In this document: positions 37,509 through 47,182 of the stretch, one piece after another
Layout of the letters: each line of letters starts with the position of its first letter
Numbering within the stretch: position 1 is the first letter of the stretch
Origin: Candidatus Methylacidiphilales bacterium
GTDB taxonomy: Bacteria; Pseudomonadota; Gammaproteobacteria; JASGCS01
Direction of reading: 5' to 3'
Length of the DNA: 64,000 bases
Assembly (NCBI GenBank): GCA_030054035.1
Contig: JASGCS010000001.1
Location: forward strand, 85,515-149,514
Translations under genes and position numbers: made by a program
The notes under the pieces: model-generated
What the model was told of the DNA's origin: nothing
Seen by the model: the letters and a program-made list of their open reading frames with translations, nothing else
Databases searched by the model: none

Positions 37509-38646
37509 CTATTATTACCTCCTCACTTGTTGCGAATGAAAAACGTAAATGGTTTGCCATACCAAAAGCAGAACCAGGAACTATCGCAACACCAGCTTCA
37601 GAAAGTAATCTTGAAGCGAGTGTAATATCATTATCAATAGATTTAGATTTTATAACTTCAGAAAAATCAGGGAATGAATAAAATGCCCCATCTGATTTAA
37701 TTACCCTAACTTTTGGTAATTGATTTAATAAAGAATAGATAATATCATGTCTTTTTTGAAATTCTTTGTTCATAAGTATACGTTCGCTTTGCGACCCTTC
37801 AAGCGCTTCAACAGCCGCATATTGTGCTATAGAATTTGGATTGGAAGTGGATTGAGACTGCAGGTTTGACATTGCGTTGATTACTACACTATTGCCCACA
37901 CAATATCCGATTCTCCAACCAGTCATTGCATATGACTTTGATACTCCATTAATTAAAAAAACTCTATCCTTTAATTTTGGCTCCACCATTATTAAATTTA
38001 CATACGCGTCTTTGCCCCAGTAAATATGCTCATAGATATCATCGCTAAGCACCATTAATTTAGGATATTTTAGAAGTACATCAGCAATATCCCTTAATTC
38101 ATTTTTTGTGTAATTTGAACCTGACGGGTTATTTGGACTATTAATAATTAAGATTTTGCTTTTTTTTGTTATTGCTTTCTCTAAATCTTGCGGAGATATT
38201 TTTAGTGTTTCTAAATTACTAGGCATGATGAATTTTGGTACACCATCCATTATTTGTGTAATATCTGGATAAGAAACCCAGTATGGAATTGGTATAAGTA
38301 CCTCATCCCCAGGATTAATTATAGCCTCAAGTAATGTGTAGATCGAATGTTTTGCTCCATTAGATACGATTACATTATTTAAATTATATTCCTGACCATA
38401 CTCATGTAGACATTTATTTAAAATAGCTTTTTTTAGTTGCTGGATTCCATCTACCGCAGTGTATTTGGTAAATCCAGCATGAAGTGCTTTGATAGCGGCG
38501 TCTTTAATATGCTTCGGTGTGTCAAAATCAGGCTCTCCCGCACTCAAAGAAACAATATCTTTTCCCTGGGATTTCAGTGTTTGTGCAAGAGCGCTTATCA
38601 CTAAAGTTGGAGAAGGCTTAATTCTGGTTGAGCGTTGTGATAACAT
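37471..38646 (-). CDS. Class I pyridoxal-phosphate aminotransferase (aspartate aminotransferase type)
   Basis: A 391-residue PLP aminotransferase. SAGEPDFDTPKHIK, NSPNNPSGSNYT, LSDDIYEHI and the lysine region NGVSKSYAMTGWRIGYC are typical of the aspartate/prephenate aminotransferase subgroup common outside enterics. The likely role is aspartate (or arogenate) formation. It is divergent from uvrB with only 20 bases between the two start codons. Confidence 0.9.
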   Translation of the reverse strand: MLSQRSTRIKPSPTLVISALAQTLKSQGKDIVSLSAGEPDFDTPKHIKDAAIKALHAGFTKYTAVDGIQQLKKAILNKCLHEYGQEYNLNNVIVSNGAKHSIYTLLEAIINPGDEVLIPIPYWVSYPDITQIMDGVPKFIMPSNLETLKISPQDLEKAITKKSKILIINSPNNPSGSNYTKNELRDIADVLLKYPKLMVLSDDIYEHIYWGKDAYVNLIMVEPKLKDRVFLINGVSKSYAMTGWRIGYCVGNSVVINAMSNLQSQSTSNPNSIAQYAAVEALEGSQSERILMNKEFQKRHDIIYSLLNQLPKVRVIKSDGAFYSFPDFSEVIKSKSIDNDITLASRLLSEAGVAIVPGSAFGMANHLRFSFATSEEVIIDAITRIKNFICN

Positions 38647-38656
38647 TTAGTAAATA

Positions 38657-38662
38657 ATTATA
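38657..38662 (-). promoter_or_regulatory. Predicted -10 element of the aminotransferase gene
   Basis: On the minus strand the sequence reads TATAAT, 10 bases before the ATG, predicting a leader of only about 4 bases. The 20-base gap shared with uvrB leaves no room for a separate leader for either gene. Confidence 0.4.
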
Positions 38663-38666
38663 CTAT

Positions 38667-40688
38667 ATGAAAAGAGAAATTGAAAGTGATACAAGCTCAA
38701 ATTTTAATTTGAGATCTACTTTTGCTTGTACACCCGCTCAAAAAGAAGTAATAGATGCTATATCCCATTTGATTTTGGTTGGCAATAAATTTCAAACGCT
38801 TAAAGGAGTTACAGGTTGTGGTAAAACTTTTATTATGGCAAGTGTTATAGCCGAAATTAATAAACCTGCAATAATAATTGCGCCAAATAAAATACTCGCA
38901 GCACAGTTGTTTGAAGAATTCAAAGTTTTTTTCCCCAATAATTCAGTTGAATTTTTTGTCAGTTATTATGATTATTATCAACCAGAAGCGTATGTTCCTG
39001 GAAAGGATTTATTTATTGAAAAAGATTCCAGTATTAATCAGCATATTGACCAGATGAGATTGTCAGCCACTAAATCTTTACTTGAAAGAAAAGATGTTGT
39101 TATTGTAGCTTCAGTTAGCGCAATTTATGGTTTAGGCGATCCTTCAATTTACCAAACTATGCTACTGCACCTAGTACTTGGAGATTTATTTGAAATTGAA
39201 ATAGCCATCTCAAGATTGATTGCAATGCAGTATGTTAGGAATGATATAGAATTTAACAGAGGTGTATTTAGAGTTCGAGGTGAAAGTTTGGATGTTTATC
39301 CCGCGGAACATGAAGATATGGGCATTAGAATTATTTTTGACGATATAAAAATAGTCAGCCTCTACACTTTTGACCCTTTAACTGGGGTAAAAATTCAAGA
39401 TCTAAGAAGGTTTTCAATTTATCCTAAAACACATTACGTTTCACCAAGAGATAATATTCATAGAGCAATTATCGAAATCAAAAATGAATTGCGTCACCAA
39501 ATAGATTTCTTCTCTAATGCAAATAAGCTTATCGAAGCGCAAAGAATAGAACAGAGAACTGTATTTGATATAGAAATGTTATCTGAAATTGGTTATTGTT
39601 CGGGCATAGAAAATTATTCCAGACATCTAAGCAGAAGAAATCCTGGAGAGGCGCCTCCTTGTCTTTTGGATTATTTGCCAAAAGATGGAGTGTTGTTCGT
39701 TGATGAAAGCCATCTCACTATCTCTCAAATTCAAGCGATGTATAAAGGGGACCATTCACGTAAAAAGAATTTAGTTGACTATGGTTTTAGATTACCTTCT
39801 GCGCTAGATAACCGACCTCTTAGATTTGACGAATTTGAAAGCGTTTCTCCAAGGACTGTTTATGTTAGCGCAACACCTGCTGAATACGAACTTTCAAAGT
39901 CTAGTGTTGTTCATGAGTTGTTAGTAAGACCAACAGGTTTGTTGGATCCTGTAATAGAAGTAATGCCAGCTAAAAATCAGATTGAAACATTGTTAATTGA
40001 AATTAAAAAAGAAATTGAAAAAAATCACAGAGTTTTAGTTGGGTGTTTGACAAAGGTTTTATCAGAAAAGATAAGCGAATTTCTAAATCAAAAATCAATT
40101 AAAACGCATTATATACATGCTGACACTAATACCACTGAACGTATTTCAATAATTCATGATCTTAGAATTGGAACTGTAGACGTTTTAGTAGGAATCAATT
40201 TACTTAGAGAGGGGTTAGATTTACCAGAAGTAGGGTTAGTAGCATTATTAGACGCTGACAGGGAAGGTTTTTTAAGGTCAGAAAGATCCTTAGTTCAAAC
40301 TATTGGCAGAGCAGCAAGAAATGTTAATGGAAGAGTTATATTATTTGCAGACAGTATTTCACCAGCAATGGATAGAGCCATAACAGAATCCAATAGAAGA
40401 AGATCAATCCAGTCTGAGTATAATATAAAACACTCAATTACCCCTACTTCTGTTAAAAGAACTATATCAAATACCATGGATTATGAATACCATAAACAAA
40501 AATTGATAGAGCGAAAAATGGACTTAATTAAATCACCAGCAAAATCAATGACAGACAAGGAATTTGATTCATATATTAAGCAAGTAGAAAGTCAAATGGT
40601 TTTGCATGCAAGTAAATTTGAGTTTGAGAAAGCCATTGAGTGTAGAGAAAAGCTTAAATCATTAATTGCTTTACGAACCACTTTCTAA
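38667..40688 (+). CDS. uvrB: Excinuclease ABC subunit B
   Basis: A 673-residue helicase-like DNA repair protein. Walker A GVTGCGKTF, the beta-hairpin region YYDYYQPEAYVP, DESHLTISQIQAMY, the motif VSATPAEYEL, GINLLREGLDLPEV and QTIGRAARN are all intact. The C-terminal UVR motif (about 630-670) that binds UvrC is present. The length equals that of E. coli UvrB. Confidence 0.98.
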   Translation: MKREIESDTSSNFNLRSTFACTPAQKEVIDAISHLILVGNKFQTLKGVTGCGKTFIMASVIAEINKPAIIIAPNKILAAQLFEEFKVFFPNNSVEFFVSYYDYYQPEAYVPGKDLFIEKDSSINQHIDQMRLSATKSLLERKDVVIVASVSAIYGLGDPSIYQTMLLHLVLGDLFEIEIAISRLIAMQYVRNDIEFNRGVFRVRGESLDVYPAEHEDMGIRIIFDDIKIVSLYTFDPLTGVKIQDLRRFSIYPKTHYVSPRDNIHRAIIEIKNELRHQIDFFSNANKLIEAQRIEQRTVFDIEMLSEIGYCSGIENYSRHLSRRNPGEAPPCLLDYLPKDGVLFVDESHLTISQIQAMYKGDHSRKKNLVDYGFRLPSALDNRPLRFDEFESVSPRTVYVSATPAEYELSKSSVVHELLVRPTGLLDPVIEVMPAKNQIETLLIEIKKEIEKNHRVLVGCLTKVLSEKISEFLNQKSIKTHYIHADTNTTERISIIHDLRIGTVDVLVGINLLREGLDLPEVGLVALLDADREGFLRSERSLVQTIGRAARNVNGRVILFADSISPAMDRAITESNRRRSIQSEYNIKHSITPTSVKRTISNTMDYEYHKQKLIERKMDLIKSPAKSMTDKEFDSYIKQVESQMVLHASKFEFEKAIECREKLKSLIALRTTF

Positions 40689-40724
40689 AGCTATGATATA
40701 ATAAAAGATATTATTTTACTCAGT

Positions 40725-40801
40725 AGGCGCGTAGCTCAGTTGGTTAGAGCATCACCTTGACATGGTGGGGGTCGTTGGTTCGAGTCCAATCGTGCCTACC
40801 A
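40725..40801 (+). tRNA. tRNA-Val (anticodon GAC)
   Basis: A 77-base cloverleaf with encoded CCA. The acceptor arm AGGCGCG pairs with CGTGCCT (one G-T), the D arm is GCTC/GAGC, the anticodon loop TTGACAT gives GAC, the variable loop has 5 bases, and the T loop TTCGAGT is standard. It lies between uvrB and thrS. Confidence 0.95.
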
Positions 40802-40833
40802 TGATAGAGTTAATTATATAGTAATTATATAGT

Positions 40834-42561
40834 ATGTCCAGTATATCAATTGAAACTTTAAGACATTCTTGCGCGCATTTACTCGCACATGCGGTTAAAG
40901 AATTATACCCAACAGTTCAAGTAACTATTGGTCCAGTGATTGAAGATGGATTTTACTATGATTTTTATTATGAATCTAGTTTCTCAATATCTGATTTATC
41001 AATAATTGAGGACAAAATGCGTGAAATATCAGCAAGAAAACTTGAAATTTCAAGAGTTGTTTACTCTCGAAAAGAAGCAATTGATTATTTTAACTCAATT
41101 GGGGAATTTTTTAAATCTAAGATTGTAGATAGAATTCCTGAATCAGAAGAAATAACACTTTATAGACAGGGCAGCTTTATTGATCTTTGCCGTGGCCCTC
41201 ATGTAGAAAATACTGGATTGTTACAATACTTTAAGTTATTAAAAGTTTCTGGAAGCTACTGGCAGGGAGATTCTACCAGTTATAAGCTACAAAGAATATA
41301 TGGAACAATTTGGCATACTCGCAATGAACTCTCTGATCATATCACGATGCTTGAGGAAAGTGAAAAGAGAGACCATAGATTTTTAGGAAAACAACTATCA
41401 TTTTTTCACTTCCAAGAGCAATCTCCAGGGATGCCATATTGGCACCCCCATGGTTGGACACTTTATCAATTAATTGTTTCATATATTAGAAATAAACTGG
41501 CTGAAAATCAATACCAAGAAATATCCACCCCTATACTTGCCGATCAGACTTTATGGGAATCTTCAGGGCATTGGGAGAAATTTTCTGAGCACATGTTTAC
41601 TACTGTATCCGAACATAAAAATTATGCTATTAAGCCAATGAACTGCCCTAATCATGTGCAGTTATTTAACCAAAACCTTCATTCTTACAGAGAACTACCT
41701 ATCAGATACGCTGAATTTGGCAGTTGTCACAGAAATGAATATTCTGGCACGTTGCATGGTCTTTTAAGGGTACGAGCGTTCGTTCAAGATGATGCGCATA
41801 TTTTTTGTACTAGACAACAAGTACCTTTAGAAGTGCTTAATTTTATAAATTTGTTAAAAGATGTTTACAAAGATTTTGGATTCAGTAAAATAATCTACGC
41901 ATTGGCAACGAGACCAGTGTTACGAGTGGGTGATGACGCAGTATGGGATGAGGCAGAGCAAAGTTTGAAAAAAACACTTGAGTCACTCTCAGTCACATGG
42001 TTTGAGAAAAAAGGTGAGGGTGCTTTTTATGGTCCAAAAATAGAGTTTATTTTGGAGGACTGTTTAAAGAGAAAATGGCAGTGCGGCACAATTCAATGTG
42101 ACTTTTCAATGCCATTGAGATTAGGTGCAAGTTATGTTAATGAAGAAAGTGCAAAAACAACCCCGGTTATGCTTCACAGGGCAATATTAGGCAGCTTAGA
42201 GCGATTTATTGGAATTCTGATTGAACATTACGCTGGCGCTCTGCCACTCTGGCTCTCACCAGTTCAATGTAAAATTTTAACTATTTCAGAATCTAGCAAA
42301 CCGTACGCTCATCAGGTAGCCGAGCAATTGAAAAATAGTTTAATTCGATCAGAAGTTGATATCCGAAATGAGAAAATAGGCTTAAAGATTCGAGAATCAA
42401 CTCTAAATAAAATTCCTTATCTCGTTATCGTAGGGGAAAAAGAGATGCAAAATGGCATGGTTTCTGTGAGAAAGAGAGGAAAAGGTGATATAGGCAACCT
42501 ATCCCTAAATGAATTTATTTCAATAATAAATGAACAAATCCATAGTAAAATAGCATTCTAA
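40834..42561 (+). CDS. thrS: Threonyl-tRNA synthetase lacking the N-terminal TGS domain
   Basis: A 575-residue class II synthetase; E. coli ThrRS has 642. The protein begins directly at the editing domain (RHSCAHLLAHAV, then CRGPHV), so the roughly 60-residue TGS domain is absent. Only about 30 bases separate the start from tRNA-Val, leaving no room for it. The catalytic core is intact: motif 2 FGSCHRNEYSGTLHGLLRVR, zinc ligands such as MNCPNHVQ, and motif 3 LHRAILGSLERFIG; the anticodon-binding domain follows. It leads the infC-rpmI-rplT-pheST-ihfA-merR cluster. Confidence 0.96.
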   Translation: MSSISIETLRHSCAHLLAHAVKELYPTVQVTIGPVIEDGFYYDFYYESSFSISDLSIIEDKMREISARKLEISRVVYSRKEAIDYFNSIGEFFKSKIVDRIPESEEITLYRQGSFIDLCRGPHVENTGLLQYFKLLKVSGSYWQGDSTSYKLQRIYGTIWHTRNELSDHITMLEESEKRDHRFLGKQLSFFHFQEQSPGMPYWHPHGWTLYQLIVSYIRNKLAENQYQEISTPILADQTLWESSGHWEKFSEHMFTTVSEHKNYAIKPMNCPNHVQLFNQNLHSYRELPIRYAEFGSCHRNEYSGTLHGLLRVRAFVQDDAHIFCTRQQVPLEVLNFINLLKDVYKDFGFSKIIYALATRPVLRVGDDAVWDEAEQSLKKTLESLSVTWFEKKGEGAFYGPKIEFILEDCLKRKWQCGTIQCDFSMPLRLGASYVNEESAKTTPVMLHRAILGSLERFIGILIEHYAGALPLWLSPVQCKILTISESSKPYAHQVAEQLKNSLIRSEVDIRNEKIGLKIRESTLNKIPYLVIVGEKEMQNGMVSVRKRGKGDIGNLSLNEFISIINEQIHSKIAF

Positions 42562-42582
42562 ATCACAACAGAAATAGGATTA

Positions 42583-43116
42583 ATTCGTATCAGAAATATT
42601 AGAGGAAATAAAAAAAATTATAAATCAAATAATCAAATTGATTCAATTACAGTTAGGTTGATCGATTCGAGCGGTAAGCAGTTGGGAGTTGTGGCAACCA
42701 ATAAAGCAAAAGAGATGGCTCAAAATGCTGGTTTAGATTTGGTGGAAATTGGAGGGAGTGGCAACCCACCAGTCTGTAAAATAATGTCACTTAGTAAACA
42801 TATTTTTGAGTTAAATAAAAAGGCAAGTCAGGCAAAAAAAAATCAGAAGCACACACAGGTTAAGGAAATAAAATTAAGACCAAATACAGATGAAGGTGAT
42901 TTTAAGGTGAAAATTAGAAAAATTATGGAATTTATTACTGCAGGCGATAAAGCTAAAATTGTTGTTAGATTTAAAGGAAGAGAAATAATGTATCAAGATT
43001 TAGGAATGCAGGTAATGGATAGGATATGTTCTTCGCTAAAAGAAAGCATCACGATAGAACAGCCTGCCATTATGGAAGGAAAGCAGATTGTAATGTTACT
43101 TGGACCAAAGCGTTAG
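42583..43116 (+). CDS. infC: Translation initiation factor IF-3 with a probable AUU (or AUC) start codon
   Basis: IF3 controls start-codon fidelity and keeps subunits apart. The conserved N-domain begins upstream of the first TTG (42658): codons before it encode NNQIDSITVRLIDSSGKQLG, matching the IF3 start pattern. No ATG, GTG or TTG exists between the thrS stop and this segment, so initiation must use a rare codon: ATT at 42583, ATC at 42589 or ATT at 42598 (AGGA at 42576-42579). I chose 42583, giving 177 residues, close to the E. coli 180. In E. coli the AUU start lets IF3 repress its own synthesis. The exact codon is uncertain. Confidence 0.9.
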   Translation: MRIRNIRGNKKNYKSNNQIDSITVRLIDSSGKQLGVVATNKAKEMAQNAGLDLVEIGGSGNPPVCKIMSLSKHIFELNKKASQAKKNQKHTQVKEIKLRPNTDEGDFKVKIRKIMEFITAGDKAKIVVRFKGREIMYQDLGMQVMDRICSSLKESITIEQPAIMEGKQIVMLLGPKR

Positions 43117-43124
43117 GAGAGATA

Positions 43125-43325
43125 ATGTCTAAACAAAAAGTCAAAATTCATAGTGGTGCAAAAAAAAGATTTATAATAACAGCGTCAGGAAAAATAAAGA
43201 GAAAAAATGCCTTCAAACGCCATATTCTCACAAAAAAAACAAGTAAAAGAAAAATGAATCTCACTGGTGTTGCTTACATACATTTTTCTGACGCTAAAAA
43301 TGTGCGACAACTATTTTTTCAATAA
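43125..43325 (+). CDS. rpmI: 50S ribosomal protein L35
   Basis: A 66-residue very basic protein; GAKKRFIITASGKIKRKNAFKRH and LTKKTSKRKMNL are the L35 core (shown in two parts). A GGAGAG Shine-Dalgarno precedes the ATG, 8 bases after infC. The C-terminal part (after residue 45) is less conserved. Confidence 0.95.
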   Translation: MSKQKVKIHSGAKKRFIITASGKIKRKNAFKRHILTKKTSKRKMNLTGVAYIHFSDAKNVRQLFFQ

Positions 43326-43342
43326 CATAAAACGAGAGAACT

Positions 43343-43705
43343 ATGCCAAGAGCAACTTCAGCAGTATCCAGAAAATCAACACATAAAAAAATATTAAAAA
43401 AAGCTAAAGGGTATCGAGGTCAGCGTTCAACCGCTTATCGAGTTGCTAAACAAGCAGTCATTAAATCTGGTCAATATAGTTATCGTGATAGAAAACAAAA
43501 AAAAAGACAGTTTAGATCCCTCTGGATAGTTCGTCTAAATGCAGCAGTTCGTAAGCACGGTGTTTCATATTCACAATTTATTAACGGTTTAAAAATAACT
43601 GGAATTGAGTTAGATAGAAAGGTCTTATCAGAATTATCAATTAGAGATGAATTGGCATTTAGCCTTATAATCAGCCAAGTTAAAAAATCACTCACTCTTG
43701 CATGA
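43343..43705 (+). CDS. rplT: 50S ribosomal protein L20
   Basis: A 120-residue early-assembly protein of the 50S subunit. KKILKKAKGYRGQRSTAYR and RDRKQKKRQFRSLWIVRLNA are characteristic. It overlaps pheS by 4 bases. In many bacteria L20 represses the rpmI-rplT mRNA; no corresponding structure was identified here. Confidence 0.97.
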   Translation: MPRATSAVSRKSTHKKILKKAKGYRGQRSTAYRVAKQAVIKSGQYSYRDRKQKKRQFRSLWIVRLNAAVRKHGVSYSQFINGLKITGIELDRKVLSELSIRDELAFSLIISQVKKSLTLA

Positions 43706-44739
43706 GTGAAAATGAGAAGATAAAATTAAAGTTTCAACGACAGCTTGAGCTTGTAAAAAACAAAAAAGATCTTGAATTACTCAGAGCTTCATACCTAGGT
43801 AAAGAAGGCATTCTTTCTATTTCATTCAAAGAAATTAATTCAATAGAGCAATCTGCTAAAATTAAACGAGCAAAAGAATTAAATATTCTCAAGCAATTAA
43901 TAATCGATGCTTGTGAATTACATTTGAAACATTTACAACAAACTCAATTATCAGAAATTTTGGAACGAGAGTGTTTAGATGTATCGTTACCCGAATTACC
44001 CATTTCACATGGTTCGTTTCATCCTATAACTATTACTTGCCATGAAATATTTCATTATTTCACTTCGATAGGTTTTGATCTTGTTGATGGGCCAGAAATT
44101 GAAACTGATGAGAATAATTTTACTGCTCTCAATATTCCATTACATCATCCAGCAAGAGGGATGCATGATACTTTTTTTATTTCAAATGATTACTTACTTA
44201 GAACCCACACTACCACAATGGAAATACACGCAATTAGAAAATCTAATCCGCCATTACAAATCATAACTTTTGGTAAAGTTTTTCGAAGAGATCTAGATCC
44301 AACCCACACACCTATGTTCCATCAATTCGAAGGGATGCGCATTGATTCACGAGCAAATTTTTCTGGCCTTCTTGGGGTTCTTCTAGAGTTCTTACAGTAT
44401 TTTTTTAACAACACTAATTTGATAACTAGAGTTAGGCCTTCTTATTTTCCATTTACCGAACCTTCTGCAGAGGTCGATATCTCTTGTTCAAACTGCAATC
44501 AAAAAGGTTGTCAATTGTGTAAACAAACAGGCTGGGTAGAGGTACTTGGTTGTGGAATGTTACACCCTTCACTTTTTTTAAAACTTGATAAAAAATGGAA
44601 AAAACAACAAGGGTATGCGTTTGGAATGGGAATTGAACGTTTAGCAATGGTCAAGTACAAACTTAATGATTTGAGAGATCTTTATAATTCAGATTTTGAC
44701 GTCCTATCTCAATTTAATAAATGGCATTATGAAACTTAA
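43702..44739 (+). CDS. pheS: Phenylalanyl-tRNA synthetase alpha subunit
   Basis: A 345-residue class II subunit. Motif 1 region FDLVDGPEIETDENNF, motif 2 FGKVFRRDLDPTHTPMFHQ, a Cys-rich loop CSNCNQKGCQLCKQTGW, and motif 3 GMGIERLAMVKY are present. It starts within the end of rplT and overlaps pheT by 11 bases, so the two subunits are coupled. Confidence 0.97.
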   Translation: MSENEKIKLKFQRQLELVKNKKDLELLRASYLGKEGILSISFKEINSIEQSAKIKRAKELNILKQLIIDACELHLKHLQQTQLSEILERECLDVSLPELPISHGSFHPITITCHEIFHYFTSIGFDLVDGPEIETDENNFTALNIPLHHPARGMHDTFFISNDYLLRTHTTTMEIHAIRKSNPPLQIITFGKVFRRDLDPTHTPMFHQFEGMRIDSRANFSGLLGVLLEFLQYFFNNTNLITRVRPSYFPFTEPSAEVDISCSNCNQKGCQLCKQTGWVEVLGCGMLHPSLFLKLDKKWKKQQGYAFGMGIERLAMVKYKLNDLRDLYNSDFDVLSQFNKWHYET

Positions 44740-47182
44740 CTTTGGCTATTTAAATACCTTTTTTTTCGCAAAACCAATTTCTCATAAGCAATTAAATGCT
44801 CTGCCATTGTTAGGTTTTGAGTACTCTTACATTAGTAACTTTGATTCTGAGAAATTTAATTATTTCAGAATAGTATTAATTGAATCAATAGAGCCCCACC
44901 CTAATGCAAGCAATCTAAAAATTTGTCATATAACCGATTCATTTAATACTATGAAAGTTGTGTGTGGCGCTACCAATGTATACGAAGGTATGAAAACTGT
45001 ATATATTCCAGCGGGAAAAAAATTACCAAATGGATCTTTAATTGACATCAAAGATATCAGAGGTGTTACTTCAACTGGGATGTTATGTTCTGCTCAAGAA
45101 CTAGATTTAGGATATAAAACAAATGGAGTGCTTGATCTACCTAGTAAATCACCTATAGGCGCTGGTTTTTATTCATTTTTTAAGGACTATTTATCTCAAA
45201 TTGACATTGAAGTTTACCCTAATCGCAGTGATACTCTTAGTTATGTTGGAATGGTAAATGAATTTGAACAGGTTCCAGGAGTTAAAGTTAAGATAACTTC
45301 TTCTTCTTTAAATAAATTAAACGAAGAGTCGAAAACCTCACTCCCTTCATTTCTTAACAAATCAAAAAAGCCACTTGCAAGGATCCTTGATAAGAGAATT
45401 GGGGATGGGTTTCTTTTTATTTGTTTTAAATTAAAATCTAAAGTGTTGCCCCAATTACCGTTCTTACAAACACAGGCGTTAGTTCAATCTGGCATTAATC
45501 AAGTTTCACCCTTAATTGATATTTCAAATTTAGTTATGATTGAAACAGGACAACCTATTCATCTTTATGATACTGCTAATCTACGCGGACAACTTCAAAT
45601 TCGTTTTGCGAAAGAAGGAGAGAAATTTGAAGCGTTAGATTCTAACGAACGATTGTTAAGCAATTCTGATATAGTTATTTCTGACAATGAAAAAACTCTT
45701 GCGTTAGGAGGCCTTATAGGCGGCGTTCAATCAGCTATAAATTCTAGTACACAGTCGTTCATCGTAGAAATTGGTTGTTATAATCAAGAGATTGTCTCAT
45801 TATCTTCAATAAAACATTCAATAAGGACTGAAGCATCTTCTCGGTTTTCTAAGGGCCTTCCGTTTCAGTTACATATTTATGCGTTAAATAGATTGATCGA
45901 GTTATTTGATTACTGTAAAATCCCTTACGACAGATCAGATGTGAGCTTCACTAAAATTATTTCAAAACGTAGTAAAAATAATTGTACAATTAAATTCAAT
46001 CAAGCTAAAATAAATAAATTACTTGGAACAAATTTTTCTAATTCACAAATAAAAAAAAGTCTAAACAAATCTCAGATAAAAATTAATCGTGTTCTAAAAA
46101 ATAATTCTTTTATTTGTAAACTACCATTCAAAAGAGTTGATTTATCTAATGAATCGGATATAGCAGAAGAAGTAATTAGACAGGTCGGTTATCATTCTAT
46201 CAAACCATCTAAACATGATAACTTTAAACCTTCATACCTGCAATCATCTTCAAGTATAGAGTATAAAAAAATGATGCGCTTAAAACAACAATTAATTTCT
46301 TTTGGGTATCAAGAAACTATACACTACAGTTTTATCTCTTCATTGTACAAAAGCAACTCAAGTGTTTCTATTAAAAACCCACTATCTTCAGAAATGGCTA
46401 TATTAAGACCCAACTTACTTTATTCTTTAATATCTGCCGATACATTTAACAGAAGTAATTTCAGAAAACCTAAAAAAATATTCGAGATGGGAAAAAGTTA
46501 TTCGTTAGTTGGAGATCAATTTAGTGAAACAAAAACATTGGCTGGTTTGATACCCGTGGACTACCAACAGCAACATTGGGCGCGGCAAATTCAAAGTGAT
46601 GAAAATTGTTTTTTTCGAATTAAGTCAGAATTAGTAGAGCTTTCGAGTCAGGTACTTTATCAATCCCATACCTTACCATCTCCCTGGGATCAATACCTTC
46701 ACCCAGGAAGGTCGTCATGTTTTGCAACTACCCCTACTGGTATTCCATTTATAGTTTTTGGTAAATTACACCCTCAACTTATACTCTCAATTAATTGTTA
46801 TTCTAATCTTTATTATTTTAATATCGATATTGATCAACTTCTTGCCACTAGCAATCAACATTTAAATATAAAATATACAAAATTTCCTTCTGTTCAAAGA
46901 GATTTAAGCATAATAGTGAATAAATCGCACCCTTACAGTTCTGTAAAAAATGCAATTATGTCATTGAATCTTTCCGAATTAACTTCAGTAACCCTGATAG
47001 ATATCTACAAATTGAATAACAATGAATCGGATGAAATTAGTTACACAATTCGAATAGTGCTCACACCGGAAATTAAAACATTCACAACTGAGGAAATTGA
47101 CATTCTTATGAGTAAAATAGTAAAATCAATTCAATACCAAACTGAGGCAGTGTTACGAAATGCAGACTATAACAAAATATAA
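44729..47182 (+). CDS. pheT: Phenylalanyl-tRNA synthetase beta subunit
   Basis: An 817-residue subunit. It has an N-terminal EMAP/OB tRNA-binding domain (about 45-150, with EPHPNASNLKICH and GVTSTGMLCSAQELDLG), B3/B4 editing domains, B5, a catalytic-like core and a C-terminal anticodon-binding ferredoxin fold (FPSVQRDLSIIV). I start at ATG 44729, inside pheS. The protein overlaps ihfA by 23 bases. Confidence 0.96.
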   Translation: MKLNFGYLNTFFFAKPISHKQLNALPLLGFEYSYISNFDSEKFNYFRIVLIESIEPHPNASNLKICHITDSFNTMKVVCGATNVYEGMKTVYIPAGKKLPNGSLIDIKDIRGVTSTGMLCSAQELDLGYKTNGVLDLPSKSPIGAGFYSFFKDYLSQIDIEVYPNRSDTLSYVGMVNEFEQVPGVKVKITSSSLNKLNEESKTSLPSFLNKSKKPLARILDKRIGDGFLFICFKLKSKVLPQLPFLQTQALVQSGINQVSPLIDISNLVMIETGQPIHLYDTANLRGQLQIRFAKEGEKFEALDSNERLLSNSDIVISDNEKTLALGGLIGGVQSAINSSTQSFIVEIGCYNQEIVSLSSIKHSIRTEASSRFSKGLPFQLHIYALNRLIELFDYCKIPYDRSDVSFTKIISKRSKNNCTIKFNQAKINKLLGTNFSNSQIKKSLNKSQIKINRVLKNNSFICKLPFKRVDLSNESDIAEEVIRQVGYHSIKPSKHDNFKPSYLQSSSSIEYKKMMRLKQQLISFGYQETIHYSFISSLYKSNSSVSIKNPLSSEMAILRPNLLYSLISADTFNRSNFRKPKKIFEMGKSYSLVGDQFSETKTLAGLIPVDYQQQHWARQIQSDENCFFRIKSELVELSSQVLYQSHTLPSPWDQYLHPGRSSCFATTPTGIPFIVFGKLHPQLILSINCYSNLYYFNIDIDQLLATSNQHLNIKYTKFPSVQRDLSIIVNKSHPYSSVKNAIMSLNLSELTSVTLIDIYKLNNNESDEISYTIRIVLTPEIKTFTTEEIDILMSKIVKSIQYQTEAVLRNADYNKI

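Noticed and set aside
42658..42660. TTG as the infC start codon
   Set aside because: It would remove conserved N-domain residues encoded just upstream, and it leaves the upstream open frame unexplained.
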